DNA of 8,160 nucleotides, taken from assembly GCA_003157575.1 (NCBI GenBank), contig PMKA01000474.1, positions 11,208-19,367 on the forward strand, given 5' to 3'. Source of the DNA: Opitutia bacterium (lineage in GTDB: Bacteria; Verrucomicrobiota; Verrucomicrobiia; Opitutales; Opitutaceae). The notes under the pieces were generated by a model. It did not search any database. It was not told the origin of the DNA and worked only from the letters and a program-made list of their open reading frames with translations. Shown piece by piece: positions 1 through 6,645 of the stretch. Made by a program: the position numbers and the translations under genes. Every line of letters begins with the position of its first letter. Position 1 is the first letter of the stretch.

Positions 1-1569
1 CGCGCCGTGCGCTGGTGCCTCGGCCACCCGGGCAAAACCATGGCGGGCGCAGCACTGTTTTTTATCCTGTCGATTTCGATGATCGGACTGCTCTCGGTGA
101 CCTTCCTGGCGGCTGAGGACCAGGACCAACTTTCGATCTCGGTCGAGGCCCCTCCGGGCAGCACGATCAGCCAGACGGCCGACCTGGCCGAGCGGGCACG
201 GAAGATCATCGCGGCCTTTCCCGAGGTGAAGAACGTTTACACCACGATCGGCACCGGCAGTTCGGGCGGCATGGGCGGCTCCGGCAGCGCCGCCGAAGTC
301 CGCAAAGCCACGCTCACGGCCGCATTGGCGCCGGCGGAAGATCGCAAACGTTCGCAACAGGCGATCGAAACGCTGCTGAGGCCGCAGTTCGAAAAGATCC
401 CAGGCGCACGGTTTTCAGTCGGTGGCGCGAGTCCGGGACAAAAAGTGTCGCTCGTGCTCGCCGGTGAGGACGAAGCCTCGCTGCTCACCACTGCGCAACG
501 CGTCATGGCCGATCTCCGGACGCTGCCCGATCTCGGCAACGTGACTTCGTCGGCCAGTTTGCTGCGGCCCGAGGTGATTGTGCGGCCCGACTTCGCCAGG
601 GCCGCCGAGCTCGGCGTCAGCGCCTCCGCCATCGGCGAGGCGGTCCGCATAGCCACGACCAGCGACTACGACCAAAATCTCCCACGGCTGAACTTGCCGA
701 CCCGGCAGCTGTATATCCGGACGCAATTCGCCCCCGACCGTCGGAGCGATCTCGATACGATTCGCGACCTCCGCGTCGCCGGCAAAAGCGGGACGGTTCC
801 CCTGAGCAGCGTCGCGACGATCACCCTCGAAGGCGGTCCGGCGCAGATCGACCGTTATGACCGGAGCCGCAACGTCACGATCGATATCGAAGCGCAAGGA
901 CGGCCGATTGGCGACGTCATTAATGAAACGAACCGCCTGCCCTCGCTGAAGCAGCTCCCGGCGGACGTGCGCCGACTTGCCTCCGGCGACGCGGAACGGT
1001 TGACCGATCTCTTCGGGAGCATCGGCCTCGCGATGGCGGCCGGGGTGCTCTGCGTGTTCGCCGTGCTCGTGCTGCTCTTCCACGACTTCCTCCAGCCGAT
1101 GACGATCCTCGCGGCGTTGCCGCTTTCCGTCGGGGGTGCATTCGGAGCTTTGGCGCTGTTCAATTTCAGCCTCTCGATGGCCTCGCTCATTGGTCTCGTG
1201 ATGCTGATGGGTATCGTGACGAAGAACTCCATCCTGCTGGTCGAGTACGCGATCATGACGCGCCGCGACCATGGGGTGGGCCGGACTGACGCGATTATCG
1301 ATGCGTGCCACAAACGCGCGCAGCCGATCATCATGACCACGATCGCCATGGTCGCCGGCATGATACCCATGGCGATCGGCTTGGAAGGCACGTCGGCGTT
1401 TCGCGCTCCGATGTCGGTGGCGGTAATCGGCGGGCTGGTGACGTCGACCGCGCTAAGCCTGCTGGTGGTGCCGGTGATCTACGAGCTCGTGGACGAGTTC
1501 AAGACGCGCTTGAAGCGAAAATTCATCGCCAAGCCCCATGGAGGCGTCCCAGCGACTGTTAAAAGATAA
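1..1569 (+). CDS. RND-family (HAE1-type) efflux transporter permease, C-terminal half, 5' truncated by window
   Basis: The frame is open from base 1, so the gene starts outside the window; 522 residues are visible. They match the second half of an AcrB-like inner-membrane proton antiporter, which with a periplasmic adaptor and an outer-membrane channel exports toxic compounds. Visible order: TM7 (about residues 13-35), the second periplasmic porter/docking domain (about 40-335), then TM8-TM12 (about 337-360, 366-388, 391-416, 442-463, 473-493). TM10 carries GIVTKNSILLVEYA, whose Lys408 corresponds to AcrB Lys940. TM11 carries KRAQPIIMT, whose Arg439 and Thr446 correspond to AcrB Arg971 and Thr978. 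The proton-relay aspartates of TM4 would lie in the missing half. The length agrees with the C-terminal half of a roughly 1040-residue protein. The tail after TM12 is short and basic. Substrate cannot be read from the sequence; adaptor and outer-membrane genes, if linked, are upstream. No clear terminator follows the TAA stop. Confidence 0.95.
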   Translation, partial: RAVRWCLGHPGKTMAGAALFFILSISMIGLLSVTFLAAEDQDQLSISVEAPPGSTISQTADLAERARKIIAAFPEVKNVYTTIGTGSSGGMGGSGSAAEVRKATLTAALAPAEDRKRSQQAIETLLRPQFEKIPGARFSVGGASPGQKVSLVLAGEDEASLLTTAQRVMADLRTLPDLGNVTSSASLLRPEVIVRPDFARAAELGVSASAIGEAVRIATTSDYDQNLPRLNLPTRQLYIRTQFAPDRRSDLDTIRDLRVAGKSGTVPLSSVATITLEGGPAQIDRYDRSRNVTIDIEAQGRPIGDVINETNRLPSLKQLPADVRRLASGDAERLTDLFGSIGLAMAAGVLCVFAVLVLLFHDFLQPMTILAALPLSVGGAFGALALFNFSLSMASLIGLVMLMGIVTKNSILLVEYAIMTRRDHGVGRTDAIIDACHKRAQPIIMTTIAMVAGMIPMAIGLEGTSAFRAPMSVAVIGGLVTSTALSLLVVPVIYELVDEFKTRLKRKFIAKPHGGVPATVKR

Positions 1570-1662
1570 AGAACCCGTTAAAAACGTCGATTGAAAGCTT
1601 GATTGCAAAAGGGTCCCCACACGGGGAGACCACGGGCTAAGCACGCTTCCCTCCCTACCACA

Positions 1663-2214
1663 ATGACGATCAACCCGGTCAGTTCCAGTTCAGCCACGGC
1701 CATCCAGCCTCCCGATTCCACAAAGCTCAGCGAACGTATCTTCAAGAAAGCCGACACCGACAAGGACGGAACCATCACGCAGGCGGACCTCGAAAAGGCG
1801 CTCAAGGACGCACCCGCCAGCGCCGACGGCAAAAAAACCGACGCCGCTGCGCTCTTCGCCGCAAGCGATGCCAACAAGGACGGTTCCGTCTCGCAGTCCG
1901 ATCTCCAGGAAGGCGTCAAGAAAATCACGGCGCAAAACGCCAAGGATGCCCCGGCAGGGGGCGGGGAAAGCCCGCAGGGGGCGCCCACCTCGGGAGGCGC
2001 CGCCAAGAGCGGAGGCTCGGGCAGTTCCTCCCTCAAGATCACCGACAAGGAGGACGCCAACAAGGACGGCACCGTCACCTACGAGGAGGAACAGGACTAC
2101 CTGCGCAAGCATCCCGAGGACGCCGAGGAGGCGAAGCAGAAGCAAATCCAGGCAAAGACCTCCGAACCCGCGCCCTACGCGCGTATCGGGACCGTGATAG
2201 ACACCCAGGCCTGA
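1663..2214 (+). CDS. EF-hand calcium-binding protein, three canonical loops
   Basis: This 183-residue protein has three textbook 12-residue EF-hand loops: DTDKDGTITQAD (31-42), DANKDGSVSQSD (69-80) and DANKDGTVTYEE (131-142). Each has acidic or Asn ligands at positions 1, 3 and 5, Gly at 6, and Asp or Glu at 12. Loops 1 and 2 are spaced as a normal EF-hand pair. Loop 3 is separated by a Gly/Ser/Ala/Pro-rich linker (about 95-123), so it may act alone or pair in a dimer. There is no signal peptide or membrane segment; the N-terminus is Ser/Thr-rich. I chose the ATG at 1663; a TTG at 1603 is in frame but would add a basic, unrelated 20-residue stretch. Neither start has a Shine-Dalgarno sequence. 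It follows the RND gene by 93 bp on the same strand, which permits but does not prove co-transcription. Role is probably calcium sensing or buffering; no partner can be named. Confidence 0.85.
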   Translation: MTINPVSSSSATAIQPPDSTKLSERIFKKADTDKDGTITQADLEKALKDAPASADGKKTDAAALFAASDANKDGSVSQSDLQEGVKKITAQNAKDAPAGGGESPQGAPTSGGAAKSGGSGSSSLKITDKEDANKDGTVTYEEEQDYLRKHPEDAEEAKQKQIQAKTSEPAPYARIGTVIDTQA

Positions 2215-2314
2215 GCCGGTGTCGCCATTTTTCTGAGTTCCACGCTCCGTGTGAGTGGCACCCGCGGGCGACCCATCCACGGGGCGCAACGCGGCCACGT
2301 CGCCGTCCTCAAAA

Positions 2315-2331
2315 CGCCGCTGGTCGCGGCG
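2315..2331. repeat. Short perfect inverted repeat
   Basis: CGCCGC at 2315-2320 pairs perfectly with GCGGCG at 2326-2331 around a five-base loop (TGGTC). No T-run follows on either strand. It could form a stable RNA hairpin at the end of the EF-hand transcript, but its function is unknown. Confidence 0.5.
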
Positions 2332-2343
2332 CACCGTGCGAGC

Positions 2344-2380
2344 GGGTCGATCTGATGGGATCGAACTTGGGTCGATCTGA
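2344..2380. repeat. Paired 12-bp direct repeat
   Basis: GGGTCGATCTGA occurs at 2344-2355 and again at 2369-2380, a period of 25 bp, in noncoding DNA. Two direct copies about 2.4 helical turns apart could be protein-binding sites or remnants of a dispersed repeat. No neighbouring promoter can be identified. Confidence 0.6.
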
Positions 2381-2636
2381 GGGGGCAAACTTTGCACATT
2401 GCACTCGACGGCGGGGAGCGGGGACAGTGAAGACGCAATCGGGGGGATTATTGTGCAGCCCTCGCCAGCTTCTGCAGGAAGGCGCGGGCCGATCCCAAAG
2501 AGGGCCGATCCGAAGGGATCCTGATCTTTTCCCTTTTGGAGTTCTCCCGTCCATTTCCTTCCTGGGCCGCCATTTCGCGGCAACAGCCCGACGTGTTTGC
2601 TGGCATGGGCCGCGGATTCCCAATGGACTGTGGCGC

Positions 2637-2657
2637 GCCGACAAGCGGCGGCCCTAC
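2637..2657. repeat. Hairpin leading into a 'gcggccctaca' unit
   Basis: GCCG (2637-2640) and CGGC (2646-2649) form a small stem around ACAAG, running into GGCCCTACA. This resembles a short dispersed noncoding unit I associate with Verrucomicrobiota genomes. A related layout occurs at 6467-6489. The link to a repeat family rests on recollection, not on a search. Confidence 0.35.
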
Positions 2658-2744
2658 ACACCATTCGGTGATCGCCAAAATGCGCCGCTGTCGGTCCAGC
2701 TCACCCCGTCGATTCCCTGGCGTTAAGGTAAGAGGTGAAACCTG

Positions 2745-2780
2745 CCCCCCTGGGGGCCGCTCCCCCCCTGGGGGCCGCTC
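2745..2780. repeat. Perfect tandem duplication of an 18-bp self-complementary unit
   Basis: CCCCCCTGGGGGCCGCTC is present at 2745-2762 and again immediately after at 2763-2780 with no mismatch. Each unit contains a C-run/G-run pair that can fold on itself. It ends 15 bp beyond the stop of the - strand acylase gene, so it could act as a transcription end or mRNA-stabilising structure, although no T-tract follows on that strand. Confidence 0.7.
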
Positions 2781-2795
2781 GAACGGCAGGAGCTG

Positions 2796-5345
2796 CTAAC
2801 GCGGATTCAGACGCAGGACGTGCAGCGCCGGGCCGGGCAGGAACGGGGCGGGCCGGCCCTGCGCCCAGTCGTCGTATCCGGCCCGGTAATACGGAGAGAG
2901 CGGATTGCCGCATTCGCCGCCGGGCATTTCGAAGACGCCCTCCTCCTCGTGTCCGGGGGAGACCGCAATGCGCTCCGACGCGCCGAAATCAGGCCCCTGG
3001 ACCCGCGGCATGTCGCGGTCGCCGGGCAGGGGAGCCGCCGGCATGTCGAGCAGGCGCGCAAGCGCTCCCGGAAGGAACCGGCTGAACGGATGCCGGATCC
3101 GCGCGGTGTTAAAACCGCCCCAGGCGAGGCCTGCCGGCGGGCCGCCCTCGCGATCCGCCCATCGGAGCACGTCGTCGGAGGCCTTCAGAAGCAGGTCGTC
3201 CCAGGTCAGACAGTCCGGCGTGAGGAAATTCGGGGGCCGTTCCTGGACCAGCTGCCAGAGCGGTTCCTCGTATTTGAGCTTGTGGAAATCGAAGGACTCG
3301 AACTGGTCCAGACACGGCTCGAACACGGGTTTGAGAACTCGCGCGGCCACGGCATCCCGCCAGCGGCGCACCAGGGTGTACGCCGCGGAGTCGACCGACG
3401 CACGGCCGTTCCATTGCGAAACAACGCGGAGCAGCTCGCCGCGGTCCTTCCGCGCGGCGACGGCCCCGGGCGTGAGGGTTGCGAGCAGCAGCTTCTGCCA
3501 GCGTTCAAGCAGCACTGCGCGGTCGTCGAGCTGCACCGCAAGCAGGTCGCGCGGGCGGGCGGGCGTCGCGAGGGCGGTGAGATCGTCGCGGATCTGCCGC
3601 GCCCTGGCGGCGATTCCGTAGCCGCCGTCGCCGAGCTTGAGATAGTCCGCCCCGCTGACGGGACGATTGTTGGCCGACCAGAGCTGGCCCGATCGCGGCG
3701 AGAGGATGCGCGGATATTCGCCGGCCGGCAGGTAGCCGTTCCACCGTCGGTCTCCATAGCCCCAGATGGCTGGCAGACGGCCGTCGAATCCGACCCGGCG
3801 GGGCAGGAGCCCGGTGATTGTCCACCCGATCGCGCCGGCGCGGTCGGCAACAACGATGTTCTGGGCGGGCAGTCCGAAACGCGGGGCCAGCGCAAGGGCG
3901 GCGGCCGCATCGGGCGCGTCCTCCAGCTCGACGAGGCCGAGGTTGAGCGCGGCCGGATCGTCGAACACCCAATGGAGCACGAGGGAGCGGGCGTTCTTGC
4001 TGTCGTCGATGACCGGCCCCCAGATTGTCCAGCGGGAGACAGCCTCGACCGGATCGCCGCCCTTGACGCGTATGATCTCCTTGCGCTCCTCGAACCGGAG
4101 GTTCTCGAGACCGTTCTTGTAAAGCGACGGGTCGATTGTGCTCGTTTCCGCGATCACGATGTCGGCCGTGTCGGCGTAGCTGTTGGTGAAACCCCAGGCA
4201 ACCCGTCCGTTGCTGCCGGCGATCACAAGCGGGATTCCGGGCAGGGTCACCCCCGTCACGCGATGCAGCCCGCGCCCGCCCGCAGGGGCCGGAGTTTTGG
4301 GCTCTGAACCGTGGGTTTGGGTCGCCGCGTTTGGATCTCCGGCTTCATCACCCGCTCTCTTGTCCGTAGTCCGTGGTCCGTCGTCCTGTTTCTGCGATTT
4401 TGCGTCAGCATTGTCGTCGCTCCACTCGAGTGACACGCGGTACCAGACAGCGGGCACGCCCAGGTGGAGGTGCATGTCGTTCGCGATCAGGGCGGACCCG
4501 TTTGAGGTCCGGCTGCCCGCCAGGGCGAAGACATTCGAACCGGGCGCCGATTCGTCTTCGCACCAGGCCAGACGGACGTCCTGCGCGGTTTCCGCCGCCG
4601 CGTCCGGTTTTCGCTTTCGCAGGTCGATGATCTCGGGTCCCGGCACGGGAGGCTGCGGGAGGCCGCCGCCGTCGAGCGCCGCGTCAGACTCCGTTTCCTC
4701 CGGCGCAAAGAAATCGAGCAGCGTCCGGCCGTAGCTGTCGCGGATCGCGCCGAGCATCTGTTCGTACCGGGCATGGGAATCCTGCAGGTCGAGGGCCATG
4801 GAATATCCCGCCAGCATTGAATCTTCCGGCAGCCACGGCTGCGGCCGGACGCGCAGGACCCAGTACTCGAATGGTCGCGCGCGCAGCGCGGCCAGCCCTG
4901 CGTTCACGCCGGCGGTGTAGGCGTCAACCAGCCTGCGTTGCGCCGGCGGCAGCAATTCGAGCGCCTTCCGCGCAAGGGTCCGGAATCCGTGAACCCGCGC
5001 CTCGCGGTCGACGGGAACGGCCGCCTTTCCGAAAAGCTCGGCCAGCTCGCCCGCGGACCGGCGCCGGCAAAGATCCATCTGGAAGAAACGGTCCTGCGCA
5101 TGCAGGTAGCCCAGCGCGCGGGCGACGTCGAGGCGGGAGGCTCCGCGGATCGACGGAACCCCGGAGGCATCGCGTTCCACGGTGACGGCTGCGGAAAGGC
5201 CGGGAAGGGCGGCCGGGCCGTCGAGTTGGGGAAGGCTGCGGCGGGTGAGCCACCAGAGCGTCCCGGCCGCAACGAGGACGCACGCCGCCAGAAAGGACAG
5301 GACGCCGACGATCAGACGGGTGCGTTTGGCGGAAAATGCGGACAT
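2796..5345 (-). CDS. Penicillin acylase family protein (Ntn hydrolase, peptidase family S45), membrane-anchored
   Basis: This 849-residue protein matches the penicillin G acylase/acyl-homoserine-lactone acylase superfamily, periplasmic amidases made as a precursor and cleaved autocatalytically. Residues 11-33 form a basic-flanked hydrophobic segment, a signal anchor or signal peptide. The alpha-chain region follows, with the family-typical LPGLSAAVTVERDASGVPSI at about 47-66. The nucleophile is Ser270 in APGSNVFALAGSRT, followed by LIANDMHLHL, so cleavage between Gly269 and Ser270 is expected. WSANNRP (about 556-562) supplies the conserved Asn equivalent to penicillin acylase Asn-beta241. The C-terminus keeps the family's GNPLSPYYRAGYDDW motif. 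An acidic, low-complexity insertion spans about residues 309-358, just after a conserved strand. Substrate cannot be inferred: beta-lactam, lactone or another amide are all possible. The start codon lacks a Shine-Dalgarno. The gene lies 181 bp downstream of the DUF5069 stop and is probably expressed separately. Confidence 0.93.
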   Translation of the reverse strand: MSAFSAKRTRLIVGVLSFLAACVLVAAGTLWWLTRRSLPQLDGPAALPGLSAAVTVERDASGVPSIRGASRLDVARALGYLHAQDRFFQMDLCRRRSAGELAELFGKAAVPVDREARVHGFRTLARKALELLPPAQRRLVDAYTAGVNAGLAALRARPFEYWVLRVRPQPWLPEDSMLAGYSMALDLQDSHARYEQMLGAIRDSYGRTLLDFFAPEETESDAALDGGGLPQPPVPGPEIIDLRKRKPDAAAETAQDVRLAWCEDESAPGSNVFALAGSRTSNGSALIANDMHLHLGVPAVWYRVSLEWSDDNADAKSQKQDDGPRTTDKRAGDEAGDPNAATQTHGSEPKTPAPAGGRGLHRVTGVTLPGIPLVIAGSNGRVAWGFTNSYADTADIVIAETSTIDPSLYKNGLENLRFEERKEIIRVKGGDPVEAVSRWTIWGPVIDDSKNARSLVLHWVFDDPAALNLGLVELEDAPDAAAALALAPRFGLPAQNIVVADRAGAIGWTITGLLPRRVGFDGRLPAIWGYGDRRWNGYLPAGEYPRILSPRSGQLWSANNRPVSGADYLKLGDGGYGIAARARQIRDDLTALATPARPRDLLAVQLDDRAVLLERWQKLLLATLTPGAVAARKDRGELLRVVSQWNGRASVDSAAYTLVRRWRDAVAARVLKPVFEPCLDQFESFDFHKLKYEEPLWQLVQERPPNFLTPDCLTWDDLLLKASDDVLRWADREGGPPAGLAWGGFNTARIRHPFSRFLPGALARLLDMPAAPLPGDRDMPRVQGPDFGASERIAVSPGHEEEGVFEMPGGECGNPLSPYYRAGYDDWAQGRPAPFLPGPALHVLRLNPR
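4288..4386. repeat. Repeat-like DNA inside the acylase gene
   Basis: Within the stretch encoding the low-complexity insertion, GCCGGAG (4288-4294) is mirrored by CTCCGGC (4337-4343). A heptanucleotide tandem run follows, GTCCGTA-GTCCGTG-GTCCGTC-GTCC (4362-4386). The surrounding bases (about 4290-4420) are visibly richer in T and A than the flanking coding sequence. The length keeps the acylase frame open. The pattern looks like an intergenic repeat that landed in frame, or a slippage-prone expansion. Confidence 0.6.
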
Positions 5346-5462
5346 GCCAGGGAGGTTAATGCAGGAGACTGCCTGCCGGCGAACTTATCCCTGCGCCCGG
5401 TTCCGCCGGCACAGGCGTCTTCGCGGCTGCGGGGCTGGCTTTTGGCAGCGTGAAAGACCCGA

Positions 5463-5480
5463 AGTCCGACAGGCTGCTGG
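5463..5480 (+). repeat. 18-bp motif, left copy of an inverted pair
   Basis: AGTCCGACAGGCTGCTGG is found here on the + strand, and identically on the - strand at 6033-6050. The copies point toward each other with the DUF5069 gene between them. This copy lies in the 181-bp gap between the DUF5069 stop and the acylase start. Confidence 0.85.
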
Positions 5481-5495
5481 TGGTGTTTCCTGTGG

Positions 5496-5512
5496 CTGCG
5501 AGCGTAAGCGAG
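5496..5512. repeat. Direct GCGAGCG repeat
   Basis: The string ctGCGAGCGtaaGCGAGCGgct contains GCGAGCG twice, 10 bp apart, in the gap after the DUF5069 stop. It lies 16 bp from the left copy of the 18-bp motif and may belong to the same composite noncoding repeat. No function is visible. Confidence 0.4.
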
Positions 5513-5526
5513 CGGCTCCGGGATCT

Positions 5527-5985
5527 CTACTTCCAGGGCCGCGTCGCCGCCGGATCGCGGCCCTCGTCCCAGTCAATCATGTCGAAGAACGTGGAGATGT
5601 CCTTCCCTGCGAGTCCATACTGGGCGATGCGTTCCTGGAGTCTGCCGCTGCTCTGGTCGCGCCAGCCGATCTTCATCATGAAGCTGCTCCAGACGGCGCA
5701 TTCCTCGTCGGTTCGCGGCGTGCCCGTGGTTTCGCACCACGAGAGGACCCCCTCGTCGGTGCCGCCCTGGAGGGTGCGGACGACAATGTCGGCGTACTTC
5801 AGACCCAGAAACCGGCAGCAGCGGGCGTCGAAAAGGTTGAAGTTGGTGGCGTCGCCCAGATTGGCCTGGTACTCCGGGGGGAGCCTGCCGGCGGCATTCA
5901 GGCGGATCTTGTCGAGCATGCGGCCGAAGTAGACGAGGCGGCCGACCCTGGCGTAGGGACTGCGGAGACCGGGTACGTTGGACAT
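5527..5985 (-). CDS. DUF5069 domain-containing protein
   Basis: The 152-residue product matches DUF5069 over its whole length: LRSPYARVGRLVYFGRMLDK (7-26), FDARCCRFLGL (52-62), GGTDEGVLSWC (74-84), then a Trp-rich stretch with FMMKIGWRD (102-110) and the acidic FFDMIDWDEGRD near the end. The family is small, soluble, of unknown biochemical role, and in my knowledge concentrated in Verrucomicrobiota. There is no signal peptide or membrane helix. I chose the ATG at 5983-5985 because similarity begins within a few residues of it. The frame remains open up to 6099, but that extension reads through the 18-bp repeat at 6033-6050 and resembles no protein. No Shine-Dalgarno precedes the chosen start. 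The gene stands alone on its strand, 181 bp before the acylase gene. Confidence 0.88.
   Translation of the reverse strand: MSNVPGLRSPYARVGRLVYFGRMLDKIRLNAAGRLPPEYQANLGDATNFNLFDARCCRFLGLKYADIVVRTLQGGTDEGVLSWCETTGTPRTDEECAVWSSFMMKIGWRDQSSGRLQERIAQYGLAGKDISTFFDMIDWDEGRDPAATRPWK
5536..5563. repeat. 8-bp perfect stem at the end of the DUF5069 gene
   Basis: GGGCCGCG (5536-5543) and CGCGGCCC (5556-5563) pair perfectly around a 12-base loop and lie within the last dozen codons of the DUF5069 gene. On the transcribed strand no T-run follows, so it is not a standard intrinsic terminator. It could still slow 3' decay of the mRNA, or be a coincidence of GC-rich coding. Confidence 0.45.
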
Positions 5986-6032
5986 GGCGGTCTTGTAGGG
6001 AGGAAACCGGGCGCCGGAAAGGAATAACGATT

Positions 6033-6050
6033 CCAGCAGCCTGTCGGACT
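6033..6050 (-). repeat. 18-bp motif, right copy of an inverted pair
   Basis: On the - strand this reads AGTCCGACAGGCTGCTGG, identical to 5463-5480. It lies 47 bp upstream of the DUF5069 start codon, in the promoter/leader zone of that gene. Confidence 0.85.
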
Positions 6051-6120
6051 CCGTGCCCTCCAGGCTGCAGAACGAAGGCCGGAATCCGGTGATGTCCACC
6101 GGAGAAGGCGGAGACGAGCC

Positions 6121-6303
6121 TTGACCGCGGATTGCGTGGATTTCACGGATACCATCGGCAGTTCGTCACAGAGCGCACAGACAAAAGGCATGAGAACACG
6201 GAGAGCCTCATGCTGGCGCAGACGGCGCGGCGCCCTCCAAGGGAACGGCGCCGGATCGCTCTCCGTTGCGTTCATCCGTGCGATCCGTGACATCCGCGGT
6301 TAA
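6121..6303. repeat. Palindromic ~183-bp element with 9-nt internal period
   Basis: The left arm (6121-6150) and the reverse complement of the right arm (6274-6303) match at 23 of 30 positions, both opening with TT(G/A)ACCGCGGAT. Each arm is made of 9-nt steps ending in GGAT: left ACCGCGGAT-TGCGTGGAT-TTCACGGAT, right (reversed) ACCGCGGAT-GTCACGGAT-CGCACGGAT. Inside are two further stems: GCATGAG/CTCATGC (6188-6194 with 6207-6213) and CGGCGCC/GGCGCCG (6228-6234 with 6247-6253). A short 9-nt-spaced CACAGAGCG-CACAGACAA run lies at 6167-6184. It does not encode a recognisable protein. It resembles a non-autonomous palindromic element; I recall similar arrays scattered through verrucomicrobial genomes. 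Confidence 0.75.
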
Positions 6304-6353
6304 CTCTGTTTCCGGGCTCTTCTTTCGCGTGGTCGTGGTCAACGGTCCTGCTC

Positions 6354-6375
6354 GCGGTTGAATCCGATTAACCGC
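6354..6375. repeat. Small hairpin GCGGTT/AACCGC
   Basis: GCGGTT (6354-6359) pairs with AACCGC (6370-6375) around a 10-base loop that includes GAATCCGAT, a word repeated at 7050-7058. No nearby gene explains it. Confidence 0.35.
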
Positions 6376-6466
6376 TTCGGGCCGGGCGGATCGGCCACCA
6401 TGGCGCGGATCGCCTCAAACAGATTCCGTATGGCCACATCGCCACACCCTGTTCGGTGAACGCATA

Positions 6467-6489
6467 AGGGCGGTAACGGCGCCCGCCCT
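6467..6489. repeat. Hairpin AGGGCGG/CCGCCCT
   Basis: AGGGCGG (6467-6473) pairs perfectly with CCGCCCT (6483-6489) around nine bases. The GCCCGCCCTA end resembles the GGCCCTACA end of the unit at 2637-2657, suggesting members of one dispersed family. Confidence 0.45.
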
Positions 6490-6501
6490 ATGTAAAACTC
6501 G

Positions 6502-6520
6502 AGGTTCCAATTTGGAACCT
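6502..6520. promoter_or_regulatory. 19-bp perfect palindrome, operator-like or repeat
   Basis: AGGTTCCAATTTGGAACCT has two perfect 9-bp halves around a central T. The symmetry and length suit a dimeric regulator's operator, and a hairpin is equally possible. No gene starts close by on either strand, so an operator role is unsupported; it may belong to the surrounding repeats. Confidence 0.45.
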
Positions 6521-6645
6521 TGTCGCGTGCTGCGGCACGAATGTCCTCTGATTCCGTTTTAACGGCATTTCGTGTTTGAAGGAATCTGATCGAGTTCTGT
6601 CGAGCCGGAAGGTCAGGACGCCCGGGGCCAACGCGATCCAGATCA

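Larger units (their letters stand above)
2215..2795. other. 581-bp gap without a supportable gene
   Basis: Several open frames cross this gap on both strands, but none has a recognisable domain, and their translations are Arg/Pro/Ser-rich in the way of GC-rich noncoding DNA. The gap holds a perfect hairpin (CGCCGC/GCGGCG, 2315-2331), a 12-bp direct repeat, paired GGGCCGATCC units (2486-2495 and 2502-2511), a 'gcggccctaca' unit, and a tandem 18-bp repeat next to the acylase stop. It separates the + strand genes from the convergent - strand acylase, so terminators for both sides should lie here. I see no classic hairpin plus T-tract. Confidence 0.6.

Noticed and set aside
415..1311. A 298-residue open frame on the - strand opposite the RND gene
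   Set aside because: It is His/Arg/Glu-rich with no domain and lies fully antisense to a well-supported transporter; this is a GC-rich shadow.
1611..1631. Hairpin TCCCC-ACAC-GGGGA upstream of the EF-hand gene as a terminator or riboswitch
   Set aside because: The stem is only five pairs with no T-run and no aptamer-like structure.
1690..2664. A long - strand frame across the EF-hand gene and the gap
   Set aside because: No family resemblance; half of it is antisense to the EF-hand loops and the rest reads through repeats.
2820..4307. A 495-residue open frame on the + strand opposite the acylase gene
   Set aside because: It is Arg/Gly/Pro-rich, shows no motif and is fully antisense to the acylase, whose catalytic motifs are clear.
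5986..6099. N-terminal extension of the DUF5069 protein
   Set aside because: It translates the 18-bp repeat and has no similarity to the family, which begins close to the ATG at 5985.
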